NCBI GenBank assembly: GCA_034505495.1 | Contig: JAPDQV010000035.1 | Coordinates: forward strand, 1-37,982 | DNA length: 37,982 nucleotides | Origin: a candidate division KSB1 bacterium | GTDB taxonomy: Bacteria > Zhuqueibacterota > Zhuqueibacteria > Residuimicrobiales > Krinioviventaceae | Direction of reading: 5' to 3' | Part shown: in pieces, positions 16,904-23,962 of the stretch | Position numbering within the stretch: the stretch's first letter is position 1 | Layout of the letters: each line of letters opens with the position of its first letter | Translations under genes and position numbers: made by a program | The notes under the pieces: model-generated | Told to the model about the DNA's origin: nothing | Database searches by the model: none | What the model saw: only the letters and a program-made list of their open reading frames with translations

Positions 16904-18766
16904 ATGGCAAAAAAAAGACTCGTTGCAGGCCTTGTTCTGTCGATCTCGTGCTGCAGCCCAGCTTCAGCCGATTCCTATAAAAATTTTCACGTCGCGGTCT
17001 ATGCGCGCGCTTACGAAGTCCGTGAGATGGGCGATCTGACCAAGCTCGCCGAACGGTTCGACCTGATGCAGAAACACGTCAAGATCAGCAAAATCTATTT
17101 GGAAACGCACCGCGACATGATCGTGGTCGACCAGGAGACGCTCGACAAGGCCAAAGCCTTTTTTGCTGCGCGGGGCGTGCAGACCTCCGGCGGCATCACC
17201 ATTACCGTCAACGAGATGAACCGCTTCCAAACCTATTGCTACACCAATCCGGAGCACCGCCGCAAACTGCGCGAAATCGTCGAATTCACCGCCCGCAATT
17301 TCGACGAAATCATTCTCGACGATTTCTTTTTTACCAACTGCAAATGCCCGAGCTGCATCGCCGCCAAGGGCAGGCGCAGCTGGACGGATTTTCGCCTCGA
17401 CCTGCTCACCCGCGCCGCCAAAGAGCTCATTATCGAACCGGCCAAAAAGGTCAATCCGAAGGTGCGGGTCATCATCAAGTATCCGAACTGGTACGAGCAC
17501 TTTCAAGGCCTGGGCTTTAATCTTAAAACCGGCCCCAAGCTGTTCGACGGCCTGTACACCGGCACCGAAACGCGCGATCCGTCGAGCAATCAACACTTGC
17601 AGGCATACCTGGGCTACCTCATTTTCCGCTACTTCGAAAACCTCAAACCGGGCAAAAATTACGGCGGCTGGGTCGATGCCGGCGGCATGCGCTATGCCGA
17701 CCGTTACGCCGAACAGCTATGGCTGACGCTCTTTGCCAAAGCCCCGGAACAGACGCTGTTCGACTTTCGCGGCCTGCAGATGCCGTTGAGACCCAACCTG
17801 CGCGGCCCTTGGCATGGACAAGGCACCAGCCTCGATTTCGACGTCATGATCAAACCGGCGCTCAACGAGGACGGCAGCTATACCTCCGAAGCCGTGCTGT
17901 CGCTATTGGCCGGCTACGCCTTGCAACAAGTCGACGGCCTGCTCGGCGAGCTGGGCAATCCCGTCGGCATCAAAAGCTACAAGCCGTATCATTCGCTCGG
18001 CGAGGATTTTCTGCAGACCTATCTCGGCATGATCGGCATCCCCATGGATCTGGTCCCCGACTTCCCCCAAAACGAAAAGATGGTCGTGCTGACCGAAGCC
18101 GCCGCCTTTGACCCGCAGCTCGTCGCCAAAATCAAGCGGCAGCTGTCGAACGGCAACGATGTGCTCATCACCTCCGGACTGCTCCGCAAACTGGGCCCCA
18201 AGCTGGACGACATCGTCGAACTGCGTTACAGCGACCGCAAGGCCCTCGTCAAGCAGTTCCGTGCCGGCTGGGGGCCGATGCAGAACAGCGAGGCGGAAAT
18301 GCTCATCCCGCAAATCCACTACCTGACCAACGATTCGTGGGAGGAGATTTCGGCGTTCGACGAAACCAACGGCTGGCCGCTGCTGCACTCGGCCGGCTAT
18401 GCTGACGGCAGGCTCTATGTCCTCACCGTACCGGAAAACTATACCGACCTGTACCATCTGCCGCCGGCGGTTCTCAACCTGCTGCGGCAGACCGTTTCCG
18501 CCGGCATGCCGGTTCGCCTCGAAGGTCCGAGCCGCATCGCGCTGTTCGTCTATGACAACCACACCTTTATCGTCGAGTCGTTTCTCGACGAGTCCGCCGA
18601 TGCGGCAGTGGTGGTCAAGCCGAAATGCGACAGCCTCCAAAATCTCCTGACAGGCGAAGAGCTTGCCGGCGAGGCGGTGCAGGACTTTCGTCGCCAGGAT
18701 ATCGGCGAAAAACGCTTCCGCTTTACCCTCAAGCCGCATTCCTATACGGTATGGAGAATACGCTAA
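16904..18766 (+). CDS. Unrecognised secreted 620-aa protein, probable glycosidase-like TIM barrel
   Basis: A signal peptide (MAKKRLVAGLVLSISCCSPASA) precedes 597 residues that I cannot place in a named family. The first 330 residues look like a (beta/alpha)8 barrel: HVAVYARAYEV, then KISKIYLETHRD, then FDEIILDDFFFTN at about 131-143, which resembles the strand-4 acid of clan GH-A-like or GH13/GH42-like barrels, followed by CKCPSC. Residues about 385-440 (KMVVLTEAAAF ... LSNGNDVLITSGLL) resemble the Rossmann-like trimerisation domain of GH42-like proteins. The C-terminus (RFTLKPHSYTVWRIR) resembles the beta-sandwich ends of such enzymes. It sits 27 bp after the GH9 gene in the same operon, so a role in breaking the same glycan is reasonable but unproven. 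CxCPSC could bind a metal. Confidence 0.75.
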   Translation: MAKKRLVAGLVLSISCCSPASADSYKNFHVAVYARAYEVREMGDLTKLAERFDLMQKHVKISKIYLETHRDMIVVDQETLDKAKAFFAARGVQTSGGITITVNEMNRFQTYCYTNPEHRRKLREIVEFTARNFDEIILDDFFFTNCKCPSCIAAKGRRSWTDFRLDLLTRAAKELIIEPAKKVNPKVRVIIKYPNWYEHFQGLGFNLKTGPKLFDGLYTGTETRDPSSNQHLQAYLGYLIFRYFENLKPGKNYGGWVDAGGMRYADRYAEQLWLTLFAKAPEQTLFDFRGLQMPLRPNLRGPWHGQGTSLDFDVMIKPALNEDGSYTSEAVLSLLAGYALQQVDGLLGELGNPVGIKSYKPYHSLGEDFLQTYLGMIGIPMDLVPDFPQNEKMVVLTEAAAFDPQLVAKIKRQLSNGNDVLITSGLLRKLGPKLDDIVELRYSDRKALVKQFRAGWGPMQNSEAEMLIPQIHYLTNDSWEEISAFDETNGWPLLHSAGYADGRLYVLTVPENYTDLYHLPPAVLNLLRQTVSAGMPVRLEGPSRIALFVYDNHTFIVESFLDESADAAVVVKPKCDSLQNLLTGEELAGEAVQDFRRQDIGEKRFRFTLKPHSYTVWRIR

Positions 18767-18816
18767 TCTGCCGATAAACTGCAAAACCCATGAACCCTAA
18801 CCAACGAGGTGACTTT

Positions 18817-19308
18817 ATGAAACGCATTAACGTATTCCTTCTGATGACTGCTTTTGCCGTCTCGGCGTTCGCCAAGGTGAATTTCAACGGCGAGTGGCGC
18901 TTTAACGAAAGCAAGAGCAAACTCGATCAGATGGGAGCGGCATTTATTCAAACCAAAATGGTCATCACTCAGGGCGACAACGACCTGACGATCAGCAACA
19001 CCATGCCGAGCTTTGACGGCAGCGAAATGGTGACGGAACAGAAACTGACGCTGGACGGCCAAGAATGTCGTTCCGAAATCTGGAACTCCCAGCGCGTTTC
19101 CAAAGCCAATTGGTCCGAGAGCGGCGATGCTTTGGTGATCACCTCCGCCATCACTTTTGAGCGCGACGGTCAAAGCAGCGTGATCAACATAACCGAGGAA
19201 TGGCGTTTAGCCGAGGACGGCAAGGCCCTGGTGATCAAGCACAACTCTTCCTCCGAGTGGGGCGAGCGCAACCTCACGCTGGTGTTCGACCGCGCTGAAA
19301 GCAAATAG
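18817..19308 (+). CDS. Small secreted lipocalin-like hypothetical protein
   Basis: A 163-aa protein starting at ATG 18817, which has CGAGGTGA upstream; an in-frame ATG at 18790 lacks such a site. A signal peptide (MKRINVFLLMTAFAVSAFA) is followed by NFNGEWRFNESKSKLDQMG and alternating short strands with repeated polar/hydrophobic patterns ending in LTLVFDRAESK. The GEWRFNESKSKL opening is common in small periplasmic beta-barrel proteins of unknown role. It lies within the GH9 operon, 50 bp after the 620-aa gene and 21 bp before the URO-D gene. It could bind a small ligand. No catalytic motif is seen. Confidence 0.75.
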   Translation: MKRINVFLLMTAFAVSAFAKVNFNGEWRFNESKSKLDQMGAAFIQTKMVITQGDNDLTISNTMPSFDGSEMVTEQKLTLDGQECRSEIWNSQRVSKANWSESGDALVITSAITFERDGQSSVINITEEWRLAEDGKALVIKHNSSSEWGERNLTLVFDRAESK

Positions 19309-19329
19309 CAAATCATAAAAGGGTTTCCA

Positions 19330-20361
19330 ATGACCGATCCCCAATGGCAACAACTGGTTGCCAAGGTCCAAGGCCGCAGCCGCGAACCGGTCTGCGGCTT
19401 TATTATCGACTCGCCGTGGCTGCCGAATTGGTACGGCATCACGATCCTGGAATACATGACCGATCACGAACTCTGGCTGCAGGCCAATTTAAAAGCCGTT
19501 TCGCTCTTTCCGGATGCGCTGTTTTTGCCGGGATTTTGGGCGGAATTCGGCATGTGCACGGAACCGTCGGCGTTCGGCGTCCGCTGCACCTTTCCGCAGA
19601 ACGAGTTCCCCTATGCGCATTCCACTCTGCGTTCAGCAGACATCGACGCGCTGCCGCAACCCGATCCCCGCACCGACGGTCTTTTGCCGTTCGTCATCAG
19701 CCGTCTGAAATGGGCGCAGCCGCGCCTCGAAAGCCTCGGCCACCGCATTCGTTTCGCCGTCGCGCGCGGCCCGCTCAACATCGCCGGCTTTCTGCTGGGC
19801 ATGACCGAATTCCTCACCGCCATGATGATGGAACCGCAAAAAACGCATGCTCTGCTGCGCCGGATCACCGATTTTCTCAAGGACTGGCTGGACTATCAGC
19901 GGGAATGCTTTTCCACGATCGACGGCATTCTTTTGCTGGACGACATCATCGGCTTTCTCAGCGAGGATCAGTTCGTCGAGTTCGGCCTGCCCTATTTCAA
20001 GGAGCTGTTCGCCGCGCCGGTGACGGTGAAATTTCTCCACAACGACGCACCGTGCCGCGCCTCCGCACCGCATCTGGCGGAAATGGGCGTCAATCTTTTT
20101 AACATGGGCTTTGACGTCGAGCTTAATGAGCTGAAAGAGCTCACCGGCAATCAGGTGACCTTGTTGGGCAACATTCCGCCGCGCGACGTATTGGCCGCCG
20201 GAACGCCTGCGCAGGTGGCGGAGGCCGTGGAGCGGCAGTTCAATTCTCTGAAGAGCTGGGATCGCGTGATCTTTTCCTGCGGCGGCGGCATGCCGCCGGG
20301 CGTTTCATCCGAAAATCTGTCCGCATTCATCCAAGCAGTCAAATCGATAAGGAGCGTTTGA
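19330..20361 (+). CDS. Uroporphyrinogen decarboxylase (URO-D) family protein, MtaA/methyltransferase-like
   Basis: A 343-aa cytoplasmic protein with the URO-D fold. It shows the PFVISRL, ARGPLNIAGFLLG and LLLDDIIGFLS segments, VTVKFLHNDAPC in the metal-site region, LGNIPPRDVL, and the C-terminal SCGGGMPPGVSSENL seen in MtaA/CmuA-like members. In MtaA-type methyltransferases zinc is held by an HxC motif; here the corresponding stretch is HNDAPC, so the canonical site is altered. True HemE would normally be near haem genes, and none are here. Its place between exported sugar enzymes and a Gfo/Idh oxidoreductase resembles gene pairs in Planctomycetota and related genomes, whose function is unknown. 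Methyl transfer involving a sugar-derived substrate is speculative. Confidence 0.82.
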   Translation: MTDPQWQQLVAKVQGRSREPVCGFIIDSPWLPNWYGITILEYMTDHELWLQANLKAVSLFPDALFLPGFWAEFGMCTEPSAFGVRCTFPQNEFPYAHSTLRSADIDALPQPDPRTDGLLPFVISRLKWAQPRLESLGHRIRFAVARGPLNIAGFLLGMTEFLTAMMMEPQKTHALLRRITDFLKDWLDYQRECFSTIDGILLLDDIIGFLSEDQFVEFGLPYFKELFAAPVTVKFLHNDAPCRASAPHLAEMGVNLFNMGFDVELNELKELTGNQVTLLGNIPPRDVLAAGTPAQVAEAVERQFNSLKSWDRVIFSCGGGMPPGVSSENLSAFIQAVKSIRSV

Positions 20362-20362
20362 G

Positions 20363-21844
20363 ATGCACAAACAACAAGAATCCTCTTCCTCGGCCATTTC
20401 GCGTCGACAGTTCGTCGGCTCCGTCGGCGCTGCGGCGGCGCTGTTCACCATCGTTCCTCGGCGCGTGCTCGGCGGGCCCGGCGTCGTGCCGCCGAGCGAT
20501 CTGGTCAATGTCGCCTGCATCGGCGTCGGCGGCATGGGCAAGAACAACGCCTTTTCGCTGCGCACCCCGGACGCCATGGTCGAACAATGGAAAAAGGAGC
20601 AGGCTGAACAGCCGCAGGTCGATCCGAAAACGCTGACCTCTGAAGAACTCGAACGCCGCGAGCGGCGTCGACGCATGCGCGAGCCCAAACAGCTGGCCAA
20701 CATCTATGCCCTCTGCGACGTCGACCTCGATTACGCCAAATCGACTATCGAGGCCTACCCCAAAGCCAAGGTCTACCAGGACTTTCGCAAAATGCTGGAT
20801 ACCGAAAAAGAGATCGACGCCGTGGTCATTGCCACGCCCGATCATACGCATGCCGTCATCGCCATGTACGCCATGCAGCTGGGTAAGCACGTCTTTTGCC
20901 AAAAGCCGCTGACCAAGACCATTTACGAAGCGCGGGTTTTGGCTGAAACGGCCAAAAAGATGAACGTCGTGACGCAGATGGGCAATCAAGGTCATGCAAG
21001 CGAAGGAGCGCGATTGATCAAGGAATGGCTGGACGACGGCGCCATCGGGCCGGTGCACCGCGTCGCGGTTTGGACCAACCGGCCGATCTGGCCGCAGGGC
21101 AATCTCAAGCGCCCGGAGGAAGCGCCGATTCCGGCCAACCTCGATTGGGACCTGTGGCTCGGTCCGGCGCCGAAAAAGCCGTACCATCCCGACGTCTGCC
21201 ACTTCAAATGGCGCGGCTGGCGCGACTACGGCACCGGCGCGCTCGGCGACATGGGCGCCCATCTCATCGATCACCCCTTTTGGGCCCTGGATCTCGGACA
21301 CCCGATCAGCGTCCAGGCCAGTTCCACGGAGTACAGCGACGACGCCTACCCGCTGGCGACCATGGTGACCTACGAGTTTCCGGCGCGCGGCAACCGTCCG
21401 CCGGTGACGCTCACCTGGTATGACGGCGGCCTGACGCCGCCGCGTCCCGACGAACTGGAACCGGGCCGACAAATGGGCACCGGCGGCAGCGGCGTGCTCT
21501 ATTACGGCGAAAAGGGCATTCTCATGCACGGCGATTACGGCAACGCGCCGCGCCTCATCCCGGAAAGCAGAATGAAAGAGTACAAGCAGCCGGAGCACAC
21601 CATCCCCCGCTCGCCCGGCATTCACGAAGAGTGGATCGAAGCGATCAAAACCGGCGGCCGGTCGACGACCGACTTTAGCTACTCCGGCCCGCTCACCGAG
21701 GTCATGCTGCTCGGCAACGTCGCCGTGTTCATGAAAGGTAAGAACACCAAATTAATGTGGGATCCGCAGAATCTCAAAATTACCAACGTCCCGGAAGCCA
21801 ACGACCTCCTGCACTACCAGTATCGCGAAGGGTGGTCGCTGTAG
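20363..21844 (+). CDS. Tat-exported Gfo/Idh/MocA-family oxidoreductase
   Basis: A 493-aa NAD(P)-dependent oxidoreductase beginning one base after the URO-D stop, so translation is coupled. A Tat signal (SRRQFVGSVGAAAALF) precedes the Rossmann nucleotide loop CIGVGGMGKNN and, further on, the family motif DAVVIATPDHTHA and GKHVFCQKPLTK, where the Lys of the EKP-like motif is catalytic. An insertion of about 50 charged residues (EEQ/ERRERRRRMREP region, about 75-110) lies between the first strand and the DVD motif, as in other exported bacterial members. Zymomonas glucose-fructose oxidoreductase is a known Tat-exported relative with tightly bound NADP. The substrate is probably a sugar from the same operon's hydrolases. 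It is the last gene before the terminator. Confidence 0.9.
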   Translation: MHKQQESSSSAISRRQFVGSVGAAAALFTIVPRRVLGGPGVVPPSDLVNVACIGVGGMGKNNAFSLRTPDAMVEQWKKEQAEQPQVDPKTLTSEELERRERRRRMREPKQLANIYALCDVDLDYAKSTIEAYPKAKVYQDFRKMLDTEKEIDAVVIATPDHTHAVIAMYAMQLGKHVFCQKPLTKTIYEARVLAETAKKMNVVTQMGNQGHASEGARLIKEWLDDGAIGPVHRVAVWTNRPIWPQGNLKRPEEAPIPANLDWDLWLGPAPKKPYHPDVCHFKWRGWRDYGTGALGDMGAHLIDHPFWALDLGHPISVQASSTEYSDDAYPLATMVTYEFPARGNRPPVTLTWYDGGLTPPRPDELEPGRQMGTGGSGVLYYGEKGILMHGDYGNAPRLIPESRMKEYKQPEHTIPRSPGIHEEWIEAIKTGGRSTTDFSYSGPLTEVMLLGNVAVFMKGKNTKLMWDPQNLKITNVPEANDLLHYQYREGWSL

Positions 21845-21935
21845 CGGCGATTGCAGCAGCCAGACGGCCAAAGAGGAGATCTAAAAACAGTTTCTGTGAG
21901 ATTATTGCCGCTTCTTCATGTTTTTCCCCATCCCC

Positions 21936-21970
21936 AACCGGTTCGGAACGATATCCGAGCCGGTTTTTTT
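21936..21970 (+). terminator. Rho-independent terminator of the GH9 operon
   Basis: AACCGGTTCGGA (21936-21947) pairs with TCCGAGCCGGTT (21954-21965) with one G-T wobble and a 6-nt loop, followed by T's to 21970. Confidence 0.9.
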
Positions 21971-22451
21971 ATCATCGGCTATTGAAAGATGCCAAAGACG
22001 CTAAGTTTATCATCAGCACATTCTAAAGGCTCTTTGGTTTTTGCCTAGCTTTATAAAAAATGCTTGCTCGGCATCGAATAGTTGATTATCATTCCATTGA
22101 AACCACCGAAAATCCATTCGGCTCTGCAAATCAAAGCATTGCCGTTTCAAGAATGGCCGCCCCTCTGCGAACGAGGGAAAAGCAGAAGATAAAAAACATC
22201 AGGGGGCAACCCTTATGGTTGATGCTACGAAACGTCCCATCGCCTCTATCCAATAAACCGCCGCAACAACCATGACGGCACAACCGCACCGCCGCCGTAT
22301 CACTGACTGACACCAAACGCCGTCGATCGAACGACGCCGAAAATTCCGATCGACGCCGCAAAAATTTGCCGATGCCCGATTCCCCGCGCGCCGATCCACA
22401 ATCGCGGTTGTTCATCGCGGAATGATCGTCGTCGCGTAGTCGCGTAGTCGC
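21971..22451. other. Non-coding gap with degenerate repeat arms
   Basis: No gene is recognised. GCCAAAGACGCTAAG near 21991-22005 resembles a widespread short dispersed repeat. GGGGGCAACCCTTATGGTTG (22202-22221) resembles the left arm of the 220-bp elements that follow. An imperfect CGCGTAGT triplication lies just before 22452. Confidence 0.45.
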
Positions 22452-22670
22452 GTAGGGGCAACCCTGCGTGGTTGCCCCAATGAAACGCGTGTTTCCCCGA
22501 TTAAATACGTGGTTGCCCCGAAAAAACGCGCGGTTGCCCCGATTAAATACGTGGTCGCCCCGATAAAACGCGCGGTTGCCCCGATGTAACGCGCGGTTGC
22601 CCCTACATGACGATCGGCCGCCGCATTGCGCATCGACGATGTTTGGGCGACCACATAGGGTCGCCCCTAC
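22452..22670. repeat. Composite repeat element A (219 bp, six units)
   Basis: The left end (22452-22478) begins GTAGGGGCAACCC and closes with GGTTGCCCC, a perfect 9-bp hairpin. Six units follow at 22479-22603, the first 20 bp and the rest exactly 21 bp, each ending in a form of GGTTGCCCC or GGTCGCCCC (TTTCCCC in the first). A spacer with GCCGCATTGCGCAT then leads to the right end, GGGCGACC ACATA GGTCGCCC-type, closing CCCCTAC at 22670, which is the inverted complement of the left end. It has no spacers, so it is not CRISPR. The 21-bp period keeps frames open on the minus strand without indicating a gene. Confidence 0.9.
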
Positions 22671-22808
22671 GAAATGGACCGCCGCACATATCCGACGAAC
22701 CGGTGCGACAACCATGATGGGACAATCCGATCGGGTCGCCCGTCCGGTATTGCGCGGCATCGCGGGCGTTCATCACGGAACGACCGCCGTGATTATCGGC
22801 GCAATCAT
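22671..22808. other. Spacer between the two repeat elements
   Basis: This 138-bp stretch has no gene. It contains weaker echoes of the arms (GACAACCATGATGG near 22710 and GATCGGGTCGCCCG near 22730). The part just before 22809 resembles the part before 22452, with GTTCATCACGGAAC against GTTCATCGCGGAAT, so the duplicated segment extends left of the element itself. Confidence 0.5.
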
Positions 22809-23028
22809 GTAGGGGCAACCCTGCGTGGTTGCCCCGATTAAATACGTGTTTGCCCCGATTAAATACGTGTTTGCCCCGATTAAATACGTGTTTGCCCCGA
22901 AAAAACGTGCGGTTGCCCCGATTAAATACGTGGTCGCCCCGATGTAACGCGCGGTTGCCCCAATCAAACAATCGATCGCCGCATTGCGCATAGACGACGT
23001 TTTGGCGACCAAATAGGGTTGCCCCTAC
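22809..23028. repeat. Composite repeat element B (220 bp, six units)
   Basis: The 27-bp left end (22809-22835) is identical to that of element A. Six 21-bp units follow at 22836-22961; the first three are identical to each other. The right part (22962-23028) carries GCCGCATTGCGCATAGACGACG and closes GGCGACC AAATA GGGTTGCCCCTAC, again the inverse of the left end. A and B are 219 and 220 bp and share architecture while differing in unit order, so unit turnover continued after duplication. Confidence 0.9.
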
Positions 23029-23094
23029 GAAACGCCCCGACATTCATATCCGCCGGCCGTTCGCCCGCAAACGGCCAAAACCGATCGACCGAAA

Positions 23095-23132
23095 ATAAAA
23101 AAACCTCCTCCGAAACGATCTTCAGAGGAGGT
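23095..23132 (-). terminator. Rho-independent terminator of the peroxiredoxin gene
   Basis: On the minus strand ACCTCCTC (23132-23125) pairs with GAGGAGGT (23110-23103) around a 14-nt loop and runs into seven T's (23103-23097). It begins about 20 bp after the stop codon. Confidence 0.9.
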
Positions 23133-23151
23133 CGAGGGAAAACAAAAGGCG

Positions 23152-23859
23152 TTATTTCTTCAAAATCGCCTTCATCACCTTTTCCTTGTCCAGTTTTTTG
23201 GTGCAGAAGAACCAGTCGTAGCAGGTAATGTCTTCTTTTTTGCTCTCCATGCGCTCTTTGGCGACGCCGCAGGAACCGGCCGGCGGCACGATGACGTCAT
23301 CGCCCGGGCGCCAGTCGGCCGGCGTGGCTACCTGGAATTCGTCGGCGGTCTGCAGTGCGATCAGCACGCGGTACAGCTCGTCGAAATTGCGGCCCAGGCT
23401 GAGCGGATAGTAAATGATGGCGCGAATGATGCCCTTGGGATCGATAAAAAAGACCGCCCGCACCGCCTTGGTCGAGCTCTCTCCCGGCTGGATCATACCG
23501 TATTTCTTGGAAATCTCCATGGTAATGTCTTCCACCAGCGGGAACTTGACCTCGACGTTCTTCATGCCCTTGTACTCGATCTTTTCCTTGATCGTGCGCA
23601 GCCAGGCAATGTGGCTGTACAGGCCGTCGACCGACAGACCGACCAGTTTGCAGTTCGCCTTGTTAAACTGTTCTTCCATCGAAGCAAAGGTGATGAACTC
23701 CGAGGTGCAGACGGGAGTAAAGTCCGCAGGATGGCTGAAGAAAATCACCCATTGACCTTTGAAATCATCCGGAAAATTGATCTCCCCCTGCGTGGTGACC
23801 GCTTTAAAAGCCGGCGCTTTGTCGCCGATTCTCGGCATGGGAACGACTTCGTATTCCAT
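23152..23859 (-). CDS. Peroxiredoxin of the Prx6/archaeal-type subfamily
   Basis: A 235-aa cytoplasmic thiol peroxidase that reduces H2O2 and organic peroxides. The peroxidatic cysteine is C51 in the motif HPADFTPVCTSEF, and the companion Arg lies in the TKAVRAVFFIDPKG region. The long C-terminal arm carries DWRPGDDVIVPP and cysteines at 197, 213 and 219. The C213-X5-C219 pair (CYDWFFC) matches the C-terminal cysteine pair of the archaeal Aeropyrum-type peroxiredoxin, which takes part in its disulfide cycle, so it is probably not strictly 1-Cys. A strong ribosome site (AAGGAGG) precedes the ATG and a terminator follows. It lies 103 bp downstream of the alpha-galactosidase genes and could be partly co-transcribed. 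Confidence 0.95.
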   Translation of the reverse strand: MEYEVVPMPRIGDKAPAFKAVTTQGEINFPDDFKGQWVIFFSHPADFTPVCTSEFITFASMEEQFNKANCKLVGLSVDGLYSHIAWLRTIKEKIEYKGMKNVEVKFPLVEDITMEISKKYGMIQPGESSTKAVRAVFFIDPKGIIRAIIYYPLSLGRNFDELYRVLIALQTADEFQVATPADWRPGDDVIVPPAGSCGVAKERMESKKEDITCYDWFFCTKKLDKEKVMKAILKK

Positions 23860-23962
23860 AAAAGCCTCCTTTTCTTATATCTTTTTCAAATTCAACGAGA
23901 CCTTTCGGCTCTGTTTAACACACTTGTTTGATAATTATTCTAAATTTTAGATTCAGAGTTTT

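Noticed and set aside
19330..20361. Calling the URO-D-family gene hemE
   Set aside because: Its sequence details follow the MtaA-like branch and the context is a glycan operon without haem genes.
22452..23028. Possible CRISPR array
   Set aside because: The units are contiguous 21-mers without unique spacers, and no cas genes are nearby.
22131..23043. Minus-strand open frames of 209, 146, 80 and 79 codons over the repeat arrays
   Set aside because: They exist because the repeat period is 21 bp, a multiple of three, so any stop-free frame stays open. Two frames of the same strand are open together, the peptides are simple 7-residue repeats, and no ribosome sites are seen.
23937..23951. Short TCTAAA/TTTAGA palindrome after the alpha-galactosidase gene as a terminator
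   Set aside because: The stem is only six AT-rich pairs with almost no loop, too weak to call.
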